From the NCBI RefSeq assembly GCF_937616625.2, contig NC_065570.1, forward strand, positions 4,784,001 to 4,848,000: a stretch of DNA of 64,000 nucleotides, read 5' to 3'. Source of the DNA: Mercurialis annua. Its lineage: Eukaryota > Streptophyta > Magnoliopsida > Malpighiales > Euphorbiaceae. The notes below the pieces were generated by a model that saw nothing but the letters and a program-made list of their open reading frames with translations, was not told the origin of the DNA and searched no databases. Position numbers and translations under genes: made by a program. This document shows, piece after piece, positions 23,551 to 34,916 of this stretch (position 1 is its first letter; every line of letters starts with the position of its first letter).

Positions 23551-25890
23551 GGCCTTTTATATAAAATACAAGATTTGGGCTAGACTTTACTTTTATACGG
23601 TCCAATCCATATCTTTACTTTTCACACCATCAATTTTATGAAACCTAACCTTTTCTTTTTACCGTTTTTTTATTTTCCTTCTCAATTGGCGGTTTCTTCA
23701 TTCTTCTCCGCCATTTTCGCTTCTCTTCTCCACAATTTTGCTGTGCGTTATCTCCATTACTGCACGACTCCTCTTGCTTCTCTCATTTTCATCTCTATTT
23801 CATCATTATCTCAACCGTTCTTGCTTATATAACAATAAATTCTTTTGAGCTGTGAAAAAAAAATTCACGATTTCTACTCCTTCGCTTCCGTCGTACCGCC
23901 TTCGCCGTTCCACCTCCGCCGTTTCGCCTCCATCGTTCCGCCTTTGTCTCGCCGCGCCATCTTTCTTTTATCTTTTTAATTTTAGATCTAAAATTTTTTG
24001 TTCTTTATTTTTATTTTCAGATTTGTAATATGTTTATCTTTTACTGTTGATTCACCATTAAACATGTATAAATAGTATCTTTAAAGAATCTAATACTTAT
24101 TTCATGTTATATAGAATAATTTTGTGATTTTATATAATAAAATTCTGTTATTTCTGTATTTTTTTGTGTTTTGTTGTATTTCTGCGTTTTTTTTATTCTG
24201 CAGAACGATTTGTTGATGAAGATTGATTGTTGAATTATTGTAATGTTACAGTGCTGTTGATTTTATGTTGACTTTATGTTGATATTATGTTGATATCTAC
24301 TGATTTTTTTTTATTTTAACATTAACAAATAAGATACTATTGTCTGTGAAATAAACTTTCGTTGGATGAAATAAAACTGTATCATAACCGTCTTTATCGA
24401 AATTTAGTTAGGTATGAGAGGTGGAACGCAAAACAATTATACAAGTGATTTTGAAGAAACTGTGCAGCTGCAAAGAGAATTGAGGAAAAAAATATATTTT
24501 GAAATAGATTTCTTTAATTTGTGAACTGTTGTGTTGGTGTATATTTAATATATTTTTATTTTTATATGTAAGAATAAATTTATTTTTTCATTTGAATTAT
24601 TGTTGTAGTTTTTTCATATTGTTTTAATTAATTACTCTGCTAACATCTTTATCTGATTCATTTATTTTAAACATTTTGTACCTTTATTGTTCTTTAGTAG
24701 AATTACTACTATCATATTAACAAGTTATCAACATAATGTCAACATGATATCAACAATTAATGCTAATTTAGTCAACATGTTTGTAAAATGAGAGCATCGA
24801 TTGATTTAAGCCAAAAACTATTAACATATTATCAAAAACATATCAATAGTTCATTAATACATCAATTTAAGACTAACTTTATTTTTCTTTCAATGATTGA
24901 AAAATCAACATGTTATCAACAGTATATCAACAATATGTCAACATAAAATTGAAAATAAAAAAAAAGTTGTAATACATATCAACATAATGTCAACAATAAA
25001 TCAATAACGAATCAACATAAGGAATAAAATAAAATATAATTTTTTGAGAAATTGTGACAATCGATAAAATATCAACAAGAAATCAACAACATATCAACAT
25101 GATAATGCTAACATTTTCTTATCTAATCTCATTTAAATTTTGTTTTTTTAGTTTATTTCACGCACAAAATTATCTAATTTGCTAATGTATTTTTTAGAAT
25201 AAAATTTTTCAATGTTAAAATTAAGAAAATACCAACTGATTATCAACACAAAATCAACAACACTGTAATATTATAATATTTCAGCAATCAACCATCATCA
25301 ATAAATCGAACTACAGAATAAAAAAAACACAGAAATATAACCAAACACAAAAAAATGCAGAAATAACAAAAATTTATTCCATATAACCATAAATTTACAT
25401 TACATAACATGAAATTAGCATTATATTCATAAAATATAATCTCTATACATGTTTAATGGTGAAAAAACAGTAAAAAAATTGTAGATCTGAAAATAAAAAA
25501 GAAGAAGAAAAAGAAAAACAATGAATAAATTATAGATCTGAAATCAAATAGATGACGGCGATGAGCAGAGGAGATGATGGCGTTGACGAAGATGACAACG
25601 GAGACGATGATGAGAACGATGACGGAGGAGCGGAGGAATAGAGGACGGCTCAGCGGAAGACGGCGAACGGTAAAAAAAAGAGAGGAAGATGAACTGAGAG
25701 GAAGAGAGAATTGAATGATGAGGAGAGAGAAAATAATTGAAATTATGATTTGTATGCTGTTAGGGTTTAATATATAGAGTCCGTATAAAAGTTATAATTC
25801 AGTACGCACATGATAGTTTAGAAAACTCAAACCTGCACCCGTATAAAAGTTAAAAATTTGACAAAGTAGGTTGTTTGTGTAAAAAGCCCA
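23551..25890. mobile_element. About 2.3 kb transposon with very long inverted arms (Mutator-like or foldback, non-autonomous)
   Basis: The left arm (about 23551-24300) and right arm (about 25240-25890) are reverse complements with moderate divergence. Matched landmarks include ACTTTTATACGG, TTCACCATTAAACATGTATA, TTATTTCTG...TTTTTTTGTGTTT, TTTTTTTTATTCTG and TGTTGATTTT. Each arm carries a GC-richer stretch with CCGCC / GGCGATG-type triplets like a captured 5' UTR. The centre (24300-25240) is made of degenerate TCAACATNATATCAACA repeats. There is no transposase reading frame. Exact ends and target duplication are unresolved. Confidence 0.65.
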
Positions 25891-26445
25891 AAAAAAAAGT
25901 TGAAATTTGTTTTGTAACATTTTAAATAATTATATTAAATTGCTATAAAGTTGGAAGTTTAGGATTTGTTTTACCAATACTCTTAAAAAAATAACAAATT
26001 TATTTTAAAATATAAAATATTGTCCTTTTAAAAAAGGAAAAAATATCAGAAAAAACACCCACCTTTATTTTTTTTTCAATTATATCCTTATCTTGAAAAA
26101 TGGCTAATATTTTTGAAAATCTTCATCTTTCACTTTCAGTTTTACTCATAATTATTATTAAGGATGATTTTTTAATCAAGGGATGAAACCATCCAATAAA
26201 ACTAAACCCTTGAGTAAATTTATACTTTTTTCACTCAAAAAAAAATTCAAATAATTAAGTTTTCCATATTTAAAATTTAATTTAAAATTTTAATTAATTA
26301 AAAACTCATTCGCTCTCCACTCTATATTCAAATTATTAATAGTCAATTGGACCTTTAATATATTAAAAAAAATAGGGTTCATAGACCCAACTCTTACAAC
26401 ATACACCTTTATTAATTAAAGGTTGGAATTCTAAATTCGTTTCTT
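25891..26445. other. AT-rich spacer
   Basis: Low-complexity A/T sequence. No gene or clear element was identified. Confidence 0.5.
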
Positions 26446-27085
26446 GAGGTGGAAAGGAGATTCTTATTAAAATTGTGGCACATTCTAGTCTAATTATGTT
26501 ATGAATGTCTTTTTGATTCCGCTTCGGCTTTGTGAAGAACTTTGAACGTATAATGAATTTATTTCGGTGGAGTAGGAATCAAGTCAAGCGGAAAGGAATT
26601 AACTGGGCTAGGTGAGAAATGTATCCCAAAGAAGTACGATGATATGGGTTTAAAGAGGATTCAGAATTTTAATATTGCTATGCTTGTTCGCCAAGGTTGG
26701 AGATTGGTAAATTCAGATGATAATCTTATGGTTAAAGTCTTCAAAGCTTAAGATTTTGTTTTTTGAGGCTAAGTTGGGTCTGAATCCAAGCTTTGTATGG
26801 AGAAGTATTTTTGAGTGTCAAGTTATAGTGAAAAAGGGCGCTAGAGTAAAGATTGGTAATGGTGAGATTACCTAAGTTTGGCAAGGCCAGTAGTTGCCGG
26901 AGGAGAGACAGGGCTGGTTACTAATGTGGTTCATGTTGGTTTAGCTGAAGCTAAAGTAAATTAGCTAATGGATAGTGTGAGTGGTGGCTGGGACCATGGT
27001 TTGATTCGGGATTTGTTTGAGGAGCAGGATGTGAATCTCATCTTCAGTCGAAGGTCGGTGGAGGACACATGATATTGGAATCTTA
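26446..27085 (+). pseudogene. Relic of a LINE (L1-type) ORF2, C-terminal part
   Basis: Read across several frames, the segment gives the familiar post-reverse-transcriptase block of plant L1 elements: YVMNVFLIPLRLCEEL, then FRWSRNQVKRKGINWARWEK, then GLKRIQNFNIAMLVRQGWRL, then LGLNPSFVWRSIFECQ, then VKIGNGE. A zinc-finger-like C-terminal region follows. Stops and frameshifts interrupt it (for example TAA inside GEIT*VW and near VFKA*). The reverse transcriptase and endonuclease are missing. Confidence 0.8.
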
Positions 27086-27571
27086 ACTAGTATATTAATC
27101 ACGTTCCAGTAGATAATTGGGATGTTTTTTTGGAATTTGTCGCTTCCGTTGCAAAGGATAACAAGCTAATTTCAGATAAAAATTGACTTTAGAGCTCATA
27201 ATGTCATATATAGTGTAATTTTTGAGATACACCGGAACGCCTTTTATCCCGGAATGGAGGGAGCAACATTTGTAATACCAATGCAAAATGCAACCAAAAA
27301 AAAAGTCATGAATATATTATTTATACACCTAAAAACATATAAAAGCATAAAATTGAAAAAGTAGATAAAATTACAAAGTTTAACCAACTCAACTAATTTC
27401 TTTTCTTAATTACCTTGCATGTTTAAATGGCTAATCACTTTGGAACACAGAGAGTATTAAATAAAACAAAGTACAAAATTTAGGCCTTTGCTGCGAAAAC
27501 AAAAGCATGAATAAAATTTGAGCTCAGAAGACGCTCAGTTCCGTATCTAACAGCATGGCAAAATCCAACAT
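27086..27571. other. Spacer with Stowaway-like debris, then 3' UTR of the NOM1-type gene
   Basis: TATCCCGGAATGGAGGGAGC at 27247-27266 and TTTGGAACACAGAGAGTA at 27439-27456 resemble decayed Stowaway termini, but no intact pair with TA duplications was found. 27457-27571 is the likely 3' UTR of the minus-strand gene. Confidence 0.4.
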
Positions 27572-30500
27572 TCACATGAGGACCCCTTCGGTATTGTTAA
27601 GGGCTTTCTTGGCAAGCTTGAGTTTGTTAGCGAGGGCTTTGTTAGTTTTCACAACATACTCTCTGATGAAGAACTCAATGTCATCGCGGAGGCTTTCTAG
27701 CTCCGGATTGATAGCTACACGTGTAAATGCATTCCACACAAGCTTATCAGGATATTCGAATAGGGACTCGAATATCATTCGGAAATGCATGATCCTTTTT
27801 GGTGTTAGCTGCGCAGCATCACCCAGTTCCGCACTCTTCAAAGCCGACAGGGAGAGCGAGAACGAGGTAACCATCTCTGCTACAAATTTTGCTAGATGCA
27901 TAGATCTTAAGAGCTGGGTCGACTCGAGCTCTTTGAAATGGTCCCATAGACAATACTGTATGACATACAGGATATAACAAAGATTATCAATTCTCTTAAT
28001 GAAGCACAATCAGAAATGTATAAAAAGGATGAAAACTATAATTATGATGTTGAGTAATTATTCTACACAACTGTTGTGTCATGTCATCATCTTTTTATAA
28101 TTGTATAGGTGACATGACACAACAAAAAATAGGTGTGAAATTTGAAATCTTTTAATAATTGTATAGGTGACATGACACAACAGTGGCGTGAAATAATTAT
28201 TCTATTATGTGCCAATTGCTAGATCATTAGGTAAATAAAAAGAGTACCTGTAACGTATACTTGTGGTTTTTGTCGTGCTCACACAACTTGGAAGCGAGAG
28301 CCGTGTAATATTTATTAAACACCTTCTCTTGCAAGCAACATTCTACGACAACTCGCATAATCTCTCTGTCCTGTAAATTTGTGCAGAAAAAAGAACATAA
28401 TACATAATGAAGGAAGACAGTAGAAAGCGACCTGATAAAGGGAGGAAAAGGTGGAATAGTAGTAAAAGAAGAGATGCAAGGAAGACCCACCTGCTTTCCG
28501 GGCAAATCCAACCGTAAAAGCTTCTCAAATGCATCAATGTAGTCCTCTCCGCTCATTACTATACAAAATATGGCCTTTCTGGCATCAGTATTCATCCTCT
28601 GAGAAGCAGCAAGCTGCAGCATCTTTTGTGCTTCCAGAACCTCTTTGTCAATTGTATTGGCTACCTCGTCGATATCATCAGTTTTAGCGGCAGTATTGCC
28701 AGACAACCACCATTGGCCCTTCTTGCCAGGATCAACCAGTTTGCTCCATTTAAGCCCTTTGATAAGAATCTCTTCAACATTTAGCTGAAAAAAGGAGAAA
28801 CTAATGATGACAGGCAGAACTACAGCTTTTGAATTGGAGGGGCTAAGAGTAATGACGACAACAAAATATGAAGAGCGAAACGGAAATTTTCAGATTTCTA
28901 AGGAGAAGGGAAACTACGGAAGAACCTAAAACTCTTGAGCGCACTAAATTTTGTAGATTAAGGTGCTATGAGGAAGGATAAGGATATGAATTTAAAGATT
29001 TTGAAAGTCGTACGAAAAGATTTAAGCTTTTAGGAGTTTGTGTTGGGTCTGCAGTCCACGTATACATAATAACAAAAGTATCTATCTAATATATATTGAT
29101 ACGAACTCTATAAATAGTTATGTTTCTACTTTGTACCATGTCAAAGCACACAAATGAGAAGGCAGAAAATCATCAGGAAAATGAAAAGACATGGACATGC
29201 ATGTGAGATCCTGTGGTGGTAAGCAGAACCATCTTTCAAAACATTAGTTTCTTAATATCATGGCAATTGGCTGTATTTTTTTAAGACAATAGGCAAACGA
29301 TTACCCCAAAAACGGAAATGTACAAGTACAATCAAACTGGGTGACCACAATACGCTGAATTTTAGAGATGTTGACCTCCAAAATTGCTTAATCTGTTCCT
29401 AGTTTACTATCATAATTCTAAAAGAAAAGGCATTTGCTGTAGAGATTAACATAAAGCATCTAAAGGAACACATAAGGGAAAATAGACCACATACCTTTTG
29501 TAACCATTTTTTGATCCGTGTATGTTGTGCAACGTCTTCTTTATGCCTCTTTTTGTTGTTTTTAATATCACATATGGTTTCTAGCATAAATTCCATCTGC
29601 AAAAGTTACCAGGTACTGCACCAAATGAACAACAGCAACAGTGCAAACAGATTCAAAATTAATATCCAAAAAATGCTCACTCTTTTGCCAATTAATTTTT
29701 CATGGTCTTCCTCTGAAGAGGCCTTCAGCTCATTCACCCTGCTTTGGACACACTGAATAAAGTTTTTCATGGCAGTAGGATCATCGCTCCTTATTTTCAT
29801 GCCACAGCCTAAATTCAGTGGTTCTATACGTTAGACATGTTTGGTTGGCCTAATAGCCGAAAAATGCTATCACCGTCTACATTTGCTATGGCTTGTTACA
29901 GAATCAATGGTCAAAATACAAGTCTTACATTGCAAAACTGTCAGGATAGTAGAGACATCAATCTCTTCCAACCGCTTGCTCAACATGTCCAGAAAGTCGT
30001 AAATCAAATCACTGAAATCAGCAAACTAATGCAGTAAGCAGAAGTTTGGTATTGAAATAAACAAGAACTAGCAAAAAATTAAAAAATAAAATGAATAATG
30101 TTAAATAAGCACATCAAAGTGAGAATTTGGCAATGAAGTTATTTCAAGTTCTAATCTATTTTATGATGAGTAACATCAATCTCATAGACAATACTCATTG
30201 CAGTACATGATAAAATAAATGACTGATTATCCCTTATTTTTATCCAGCATAATATCTATCGTAGTATAAATAGAGGACTGGCCTCTGTGTCACGATGTGC
30301 ACATAGAAAATGTCTGTTAATTCGTATATCTTGACATAAACTTAAAAGAGAGTCTCATCCGCAGATATAATCTTTTTAAAGCTCTTAAACAAGCTTCACT
30401 TATTTTGCTATAAAACTTCCTTAATATTACTTCTTATTATATTTTAATTAGCATGACTATGCTGTTACCAACCTGTAACAAACTCCAAATGTACATAAAA

Positions 30501-32898
30501 ATGATAGTAGAAGAGTGAGATTTCGCAAGGACATATTGTCTTCTTTGTGATACTCATCCTGCATGACAACAGCAAAAATTAAATTCATTACTTTCAAACT
30601 GTTCTAACAATACAAACAGTAATATCTTCAATTTCAAGCAGCGGACAGTTAGAATTATAATGTTAATGCTTCAAAGTTAGAACTTATAAATGTTTCACCA
30701 CTTATTAAGAAAACTTGATATCAGAATCTTGAAACCATAAAAATTAAAGGTGCACCTCAAATGACTTGGCAAGTGAAGCCAAAAGCTTTGCGCTGAAATC
30801 AATCCCAACAGAACAAGCCATGCCAGCAACAAAAGCTGCAAAAACAGCAGCATACCTTTGCAAAAGGACATACAGTATATCAAACATATAGTAAATAGAA
30901 AAAAGAAAAAAAGCAACCCAGTAATTAAAACAACACTATAACATTACCCGATCTAGAAAATACTCAAAGAAAATGGACCAATAAATAACTGTCATTTAGC
31001 AAGTCATACTCGACATACCATCATAGACGTTCTCATCAATTGAAAATGAGTTAAACAATCAATATTACTAGGAAATATTTTGTAATGAAGCAAATTAACT
31101 TACTGTTCGTTTCCGCGAGGTCCTCTGGAACAAGCTGCCAACACCTCATCAGTGATAATTTGAGAACTGACACTGCGACTAGCAGACTGCAGAGAAATCA
31201 AATTAAAGAATTGAACTGACACCATTTGATTTTTATTTTTTGAAAATTACTACCAACTAAAAGAGCACGAACTAATGTCTAGCTTTTCAATCCCGAAAAT
31301 CGGAAAAATGATTGAAGCAATGCATACACAATAAAGCTTCCTCAAAGCAATACTTAATATGTAAAAAAAAAAAATTGACTATCAAAGAGAGGAGATAATG
31401 CTTAAAAGATCTTTATGCTCAACGGTCAACACAGTGTTAACCCTTTGATAATAATTTAAACTTGATACAATATAGCCAGCAAGTGCAGTGAGAATGAAAG
31501 CATACACAAAAGACGGTAGCCATTTCTGCTGTAACCGCCTCCACATTGGTTTCGGACAACCTATTCAGAAGACCTGTAGGATACTGAAAGTTAGAAAAGC
31601 TATTATGCATTTAAAGGCTATAATTTTAAGCACAAGCTCAATTTCATACCACGAACCCTTCTACGAATCTGACTCTGCTCCTCAGACTCCTTCCCAGCAA
31701 GAGATCTCAAGCCAGGAGGTACATACTTGAGACTACTTGCTATTGCAGGTACATCTGTAGGAGTTTTCTGTAATGCCCCCTCAGCCTTGTGGACTTTTGC
31801 TGGCTTAGATGCATAAACATTTGTTTCTCCTACTATATCACCTTCTTGCCTCAGCTTCGACTTCTTTCTCCTTTGACGTCTCTTCCAGGATGCTGTTTTG
31901 GTGGCACCTTCTTCTTCTTCTTCTTCTTCTTCCGACAGTGCAACATTAGTTCCCTCTACATCAAAATCTTCACCCACAATATCATTGTCAGTTGTATCTC
32001 CTGCCACATCCCCTTCTTGCTTTTGCTTGGACTTGTGTTTTTTGCTTTTCTTATGTGAACTCATACCGTCTGCATATTCTTCCTGTTCTATATCTGTATC
32101 AGAGGTATCCTCTAGCTCAGATAGTCCATCCATAAGATCAGAGTCCATTTCATCCCCCGAAAATTCATCCGACGCCTTTAGCTTTTTATGTTTCCTAGAT
32201 TCAGGAGACGCTTGGACATTTTCAGAAGAATTATGCATAGAAAAAATCCCATCTAATAACGAATTCATATCTTCATCCATCCCCTCCAATTTTCCATCCT
32301 TCCCCTTAAGTTTCTTAGCTAGTCTCCTTTCCATTTCCAAATCCTCCTCTGCGTAAGGATCTGAATTCTTCATATCCATTTCAAGAAACTCTTCAAACTT
32401 CGTTTTTGCACGAGCCCTCTTCACACCCTTCCTTTCTTTCACCATCTTCGACTTAACTTCCGGTCTCACTACAACATTCTTATTCTTTTTCTCCGAAGTC
32501 TGAACTAGAGGAGAAGAATTTCTCGACTTGTTTATAGATTTAGGCTTCGATTTCTTATTTGTTGTACTAGCTAGTTGAGCTTTCCTAGTTTTTTGTGATT
32601 GCTGTTAAAATTAAATTAGCATTCAAAAAACTTATACAAGAAATGGGCAAATTTCACTTAACAAAACATAAAAAAATGCAGAGTCTTTATACCTGATGTT
32701 GAAGCCAAGACTGATGTTTTTGCTGTTTATTTGATTTCCTTCCTTCTTTTCGCTTGTCTTTGCGTGATATTTTCTCTATTACAGAATCAAAACCAAACAA
32801 AAAGCTTCAAAATTTCTCTACAATTCACACACTAAGAACTAAACCCATTGTATACAAAAATTATAAAATCGAAATTAAGAATCCTTACCCATGGCCAT
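27572..32898 (-). CDS. Nucleolar MIF4G domain-containing protein 1 (NOM1 / yeast Sgd1 family)
   Basis: Thirteen coding exons on the minus strand: 32898-32889, 32775-32693, 32601-31650, 31573-31506, 31186-31104, 30855-30756, 30558-30473, 30011-29929, 29808-29681, 29596-29495, 28784-28491, 28370-28248 and 27955-27572. They total 2496 nt in frame, or 831 residues. Residues 1-340 are a lysine-rich and acidic low-complexity region with nuclear-localisation-type KR clusters and a run of eight Glu. The MIF4G domain spans about 345-535 (GLLNRLSETNVEAVTAEM, ACSRGPRGNEQYAAVFAAFV, LTVLQCCGMKIRSDDPTAM). The MA3 domain spans about 628-740 (DARKAIFCIVMSGEDYIDAF). Known: family members act in small ribosomal subunit biogenesis. 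Oddity: the first coding exon is only 10 nt (ATG GCC ATG G). It looks intact. Confidence 0.93.
28066..28193. mobile_element. Small MITE in the last intron of the NOM1-type gene
   Basis: The inverted termini are CACAACTGTTGTGTCATGTCA and the reverse complement of TGACATGACACAACAGTGGCG. The element is flanked by the direct repeat TAATTATTCTA (28055-28065 and 28194-28204). The interior has a second TATAGGTGACATGACACAAC copy. The 9-11 bp duplication fits a Mutator-like MITE. Confidence 0.65.
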
Positions 32899-33219
32899 GG
32901 TTACCCAATCAGAACTGTATCAAAAACTTAAGCTGCAAAGTGAATTAAATATGGTAAGACAAAGTGGTGAAAGAAATAATAAGCAACTGAAGAAGCCAAA
33001 CAAATATTACAGTTAAACCTTAAAAAAACACTGTTGTTAAGGTTTTAGCAGAAACGCAGAAATTAGACAAGTTACTGCGAGTCTGAACCTCAGTTGGATT
33101 TGGAACTCATGTCTGGTGTAATTTGTTTTGGGCTTTAGTTTTACAAGATACTAGAGAAAATTAGACTCAACACTTGATTATCAAAAATAATTCCAAAAAT
33201 ACTTGAGCATCTTTTTTTT

Positions 33220-33422
33220 TTCTGTCAACACTTGATCCCACCTTTTTATTTCATCTAGCACTTGATTCCACCTTTTTATTTCATCTAGCACTTGATTTTA
33301 CCTTTTTATTTAATTCAGCACTTGATTTTACCTTTTTATTTTATCCAACACTTAACCCAACCTTTTTATTTCGTCCAACATTTAAATTCATTTTTTTATT
33401 CATCCAACATTTAACTCCATTT
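33220..33422. repeat. Minisatellite of about 30 bp, about seven copies
   Basis: The unit reads roughly CACTTGATTCCACCTTTTTA then TTTCATCTAG, with divergence increasing toward the right (CAACATTTAACTCCATTTTT). Units are head to tail. Confidence 0.85.
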
Positions 33423-33427
33423 TTTTA

Positions 33428-33712
33428 AGATTTAGAATTTAGATTTTAGGATTTTAGGGGTTTAGGGTTTATGATTTTAGGGTTAGGGTTTAGCATGATT
33501 TAGGATTTAGGGTTTAAGATTTAGGATATAGGGTTTAACATGATTTAGGGTTTAGAGTTTAGCATGATTTAGGGTTTAGGGTTTAAGATTTAGAATTTAG
33601 GGTTTAGGGTTTAGCATGTTTTAGGGTTTAGAGTTTGGAGTTTAGGGTTTAGGCTTTAACATGATTTAGGATTTAGGGTTTAGTATAATTTAGGGTTTAG
33701 GGTTTAGAAAAA
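33428..33712. repeat. Interstitial telomere-like (TTTAGGG)n degenerate array
   Basis: More than ten exact TTTAGGG heptamers and many one-base variants (TTTAGGA, TTTAGAG, TTTAAGA) run in one orientation. They are interrupted at intervals by GCATGATTTAGG, which gives a higher-order period. TTTAGGG is the usual plant telomere unit. The array is internal, not a chromosome end. Confidence 0.85.
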
Positions 33713-33862
33713 TAAGATTTTAAGTGTTAGGTTTAATGTTTTTATTAAATCAAGTGCTAGGTGCAATTTATTTTCTTTTGTAAGTATTTTCCGCAAATGA
33801 AAACGAACATAAGTATTTTTGAGATTATTTTAACAAAATCAAGTATTTTTCAACTTTTCCCA

Positions 33863-34806
33863 AGATACTAATCTTAAAATTGGGCTGGAGCCCCAATCCT
33901 TAACCCCGAAACTTTTGGAGTTTTATATGAATTTGTGCTGAATTGATTGGTTCAGGCAATACGTTTTATTATAAAGTTAAAATTTTCAAATTATTTCAAA
34001 ATTCAAATGCTATGATTGATTCATGTAATAGTTGTGAAATGGAAAAGTTATTCCATATATAATTCCTATTTTTTACTTTGTTTTATGAAATAATTATTTT
34101 ATAAAATTGTTATTTTACGATTTTGTGAAATAAACACTTTTCTTAAAAAGTAAATATTTAATTTGCTTAATAAAAAACCATTAACAGTCACCTAATGTAT
34201 TTAGATGTAATTAGGTCCAATTGGGTATTATGAATGTACTTGTGTGCATAAGTAATTCCTACACATTGTAATGATCTCCAAACTTTGTTGACAAATGACA
34301 ATCACTTGCACATAGTGCTCAATTCGGCTACCAAGCCGTCCCTGGCCTTCAGTATTCAATTTGGTTAGTGCTCCATAGATTTAATTAATACTTAAATTAA
34401 TTGATACTTGACACTTATCAATTTTAATTAAAATTGTATAAACGCAAGGCAGCAATATGCTAGGTCGTGGATTCAATTTTTCCAGCAAGCGCTCCCCCTC
34501 CCTAATAATCAAAAAATAAAACTAAAATTTTAAAATTGAACCGACAAAATTAACTGATTCATTCAGTTACTTTGGTTAAATCGATAAAATATATAAAAAG
34601 AAATAATTATAGAATATAATAAAATAATCGGTTATGCATAAAAATAAAATAAAATACTCGGTTAATTTGGTTAATCGAGTTTTTATAATTCCTAACCGAT
34701 ATTGCACCAAAATATCTATGGGCCGAATCAAATTAAGCGAACTAACCGAATTAATCAAAATCATTAACCAAACTCAATTGACATCGTCTCCTATTCTCTA
34801 AAGCTC
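33863..34806. other. AT-rich spacer upstream of the first phytocyanin gene
   Basis: No gene. The 34549-34775 segment has GGTTAATTTGGTTAATCG / CGAACTAACCGAATTAATC style inverted repeats typical of decayed hAT-like or other small elements. Ends were not defined. Confidence 0.45.
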
Positions 34807-34813
34807 TATAAAA
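34807..34813 (+). promoter_or_regulatory. TATA box of the first phytocyanin gene
   Basis: TATAAAA lies 104 bp before the start codon, a normal plant leader distance. Confidence 0.55.
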
Positions 34814-34916
34814 AGGTATGTCAAGGTATATTGTTCATAAATCAACTAGAAAGCAAGCAATTCTAATCTTTATACCATTAAAACCATTTTCTAGATATAT
34901 TTTGTTTTAACTCAGG

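Larger units (their letters stand above)
33165..33862. repeat. Composite repeat: foldback-like ends around a minisatellite and telomere-like DNA
   Basis: The outer parts are inverted relatives: CAACACTTGATTATC and CAAAAATACTTGAGC on the left match the reverse complement of the right end (AATACTTGATTTTG, CAAAAATACTTATG). Inside are two distinct tandem arrays, listed separately. There is no coding potential. Confidence 0.65.

Noticed and set aside
31898..32356. Plus-strand Ser-rich ORF opposite NOM1 exon 3
   Set aside because: Its serine runs are the complement of Glu/Lys codons in the acidic low-complexity region.
33428..33712. A true chromosome end or recent telomere addition
   Set aside because: The TTTAGGG units are degenerate, interrupted, and flanked by genes on both sides.
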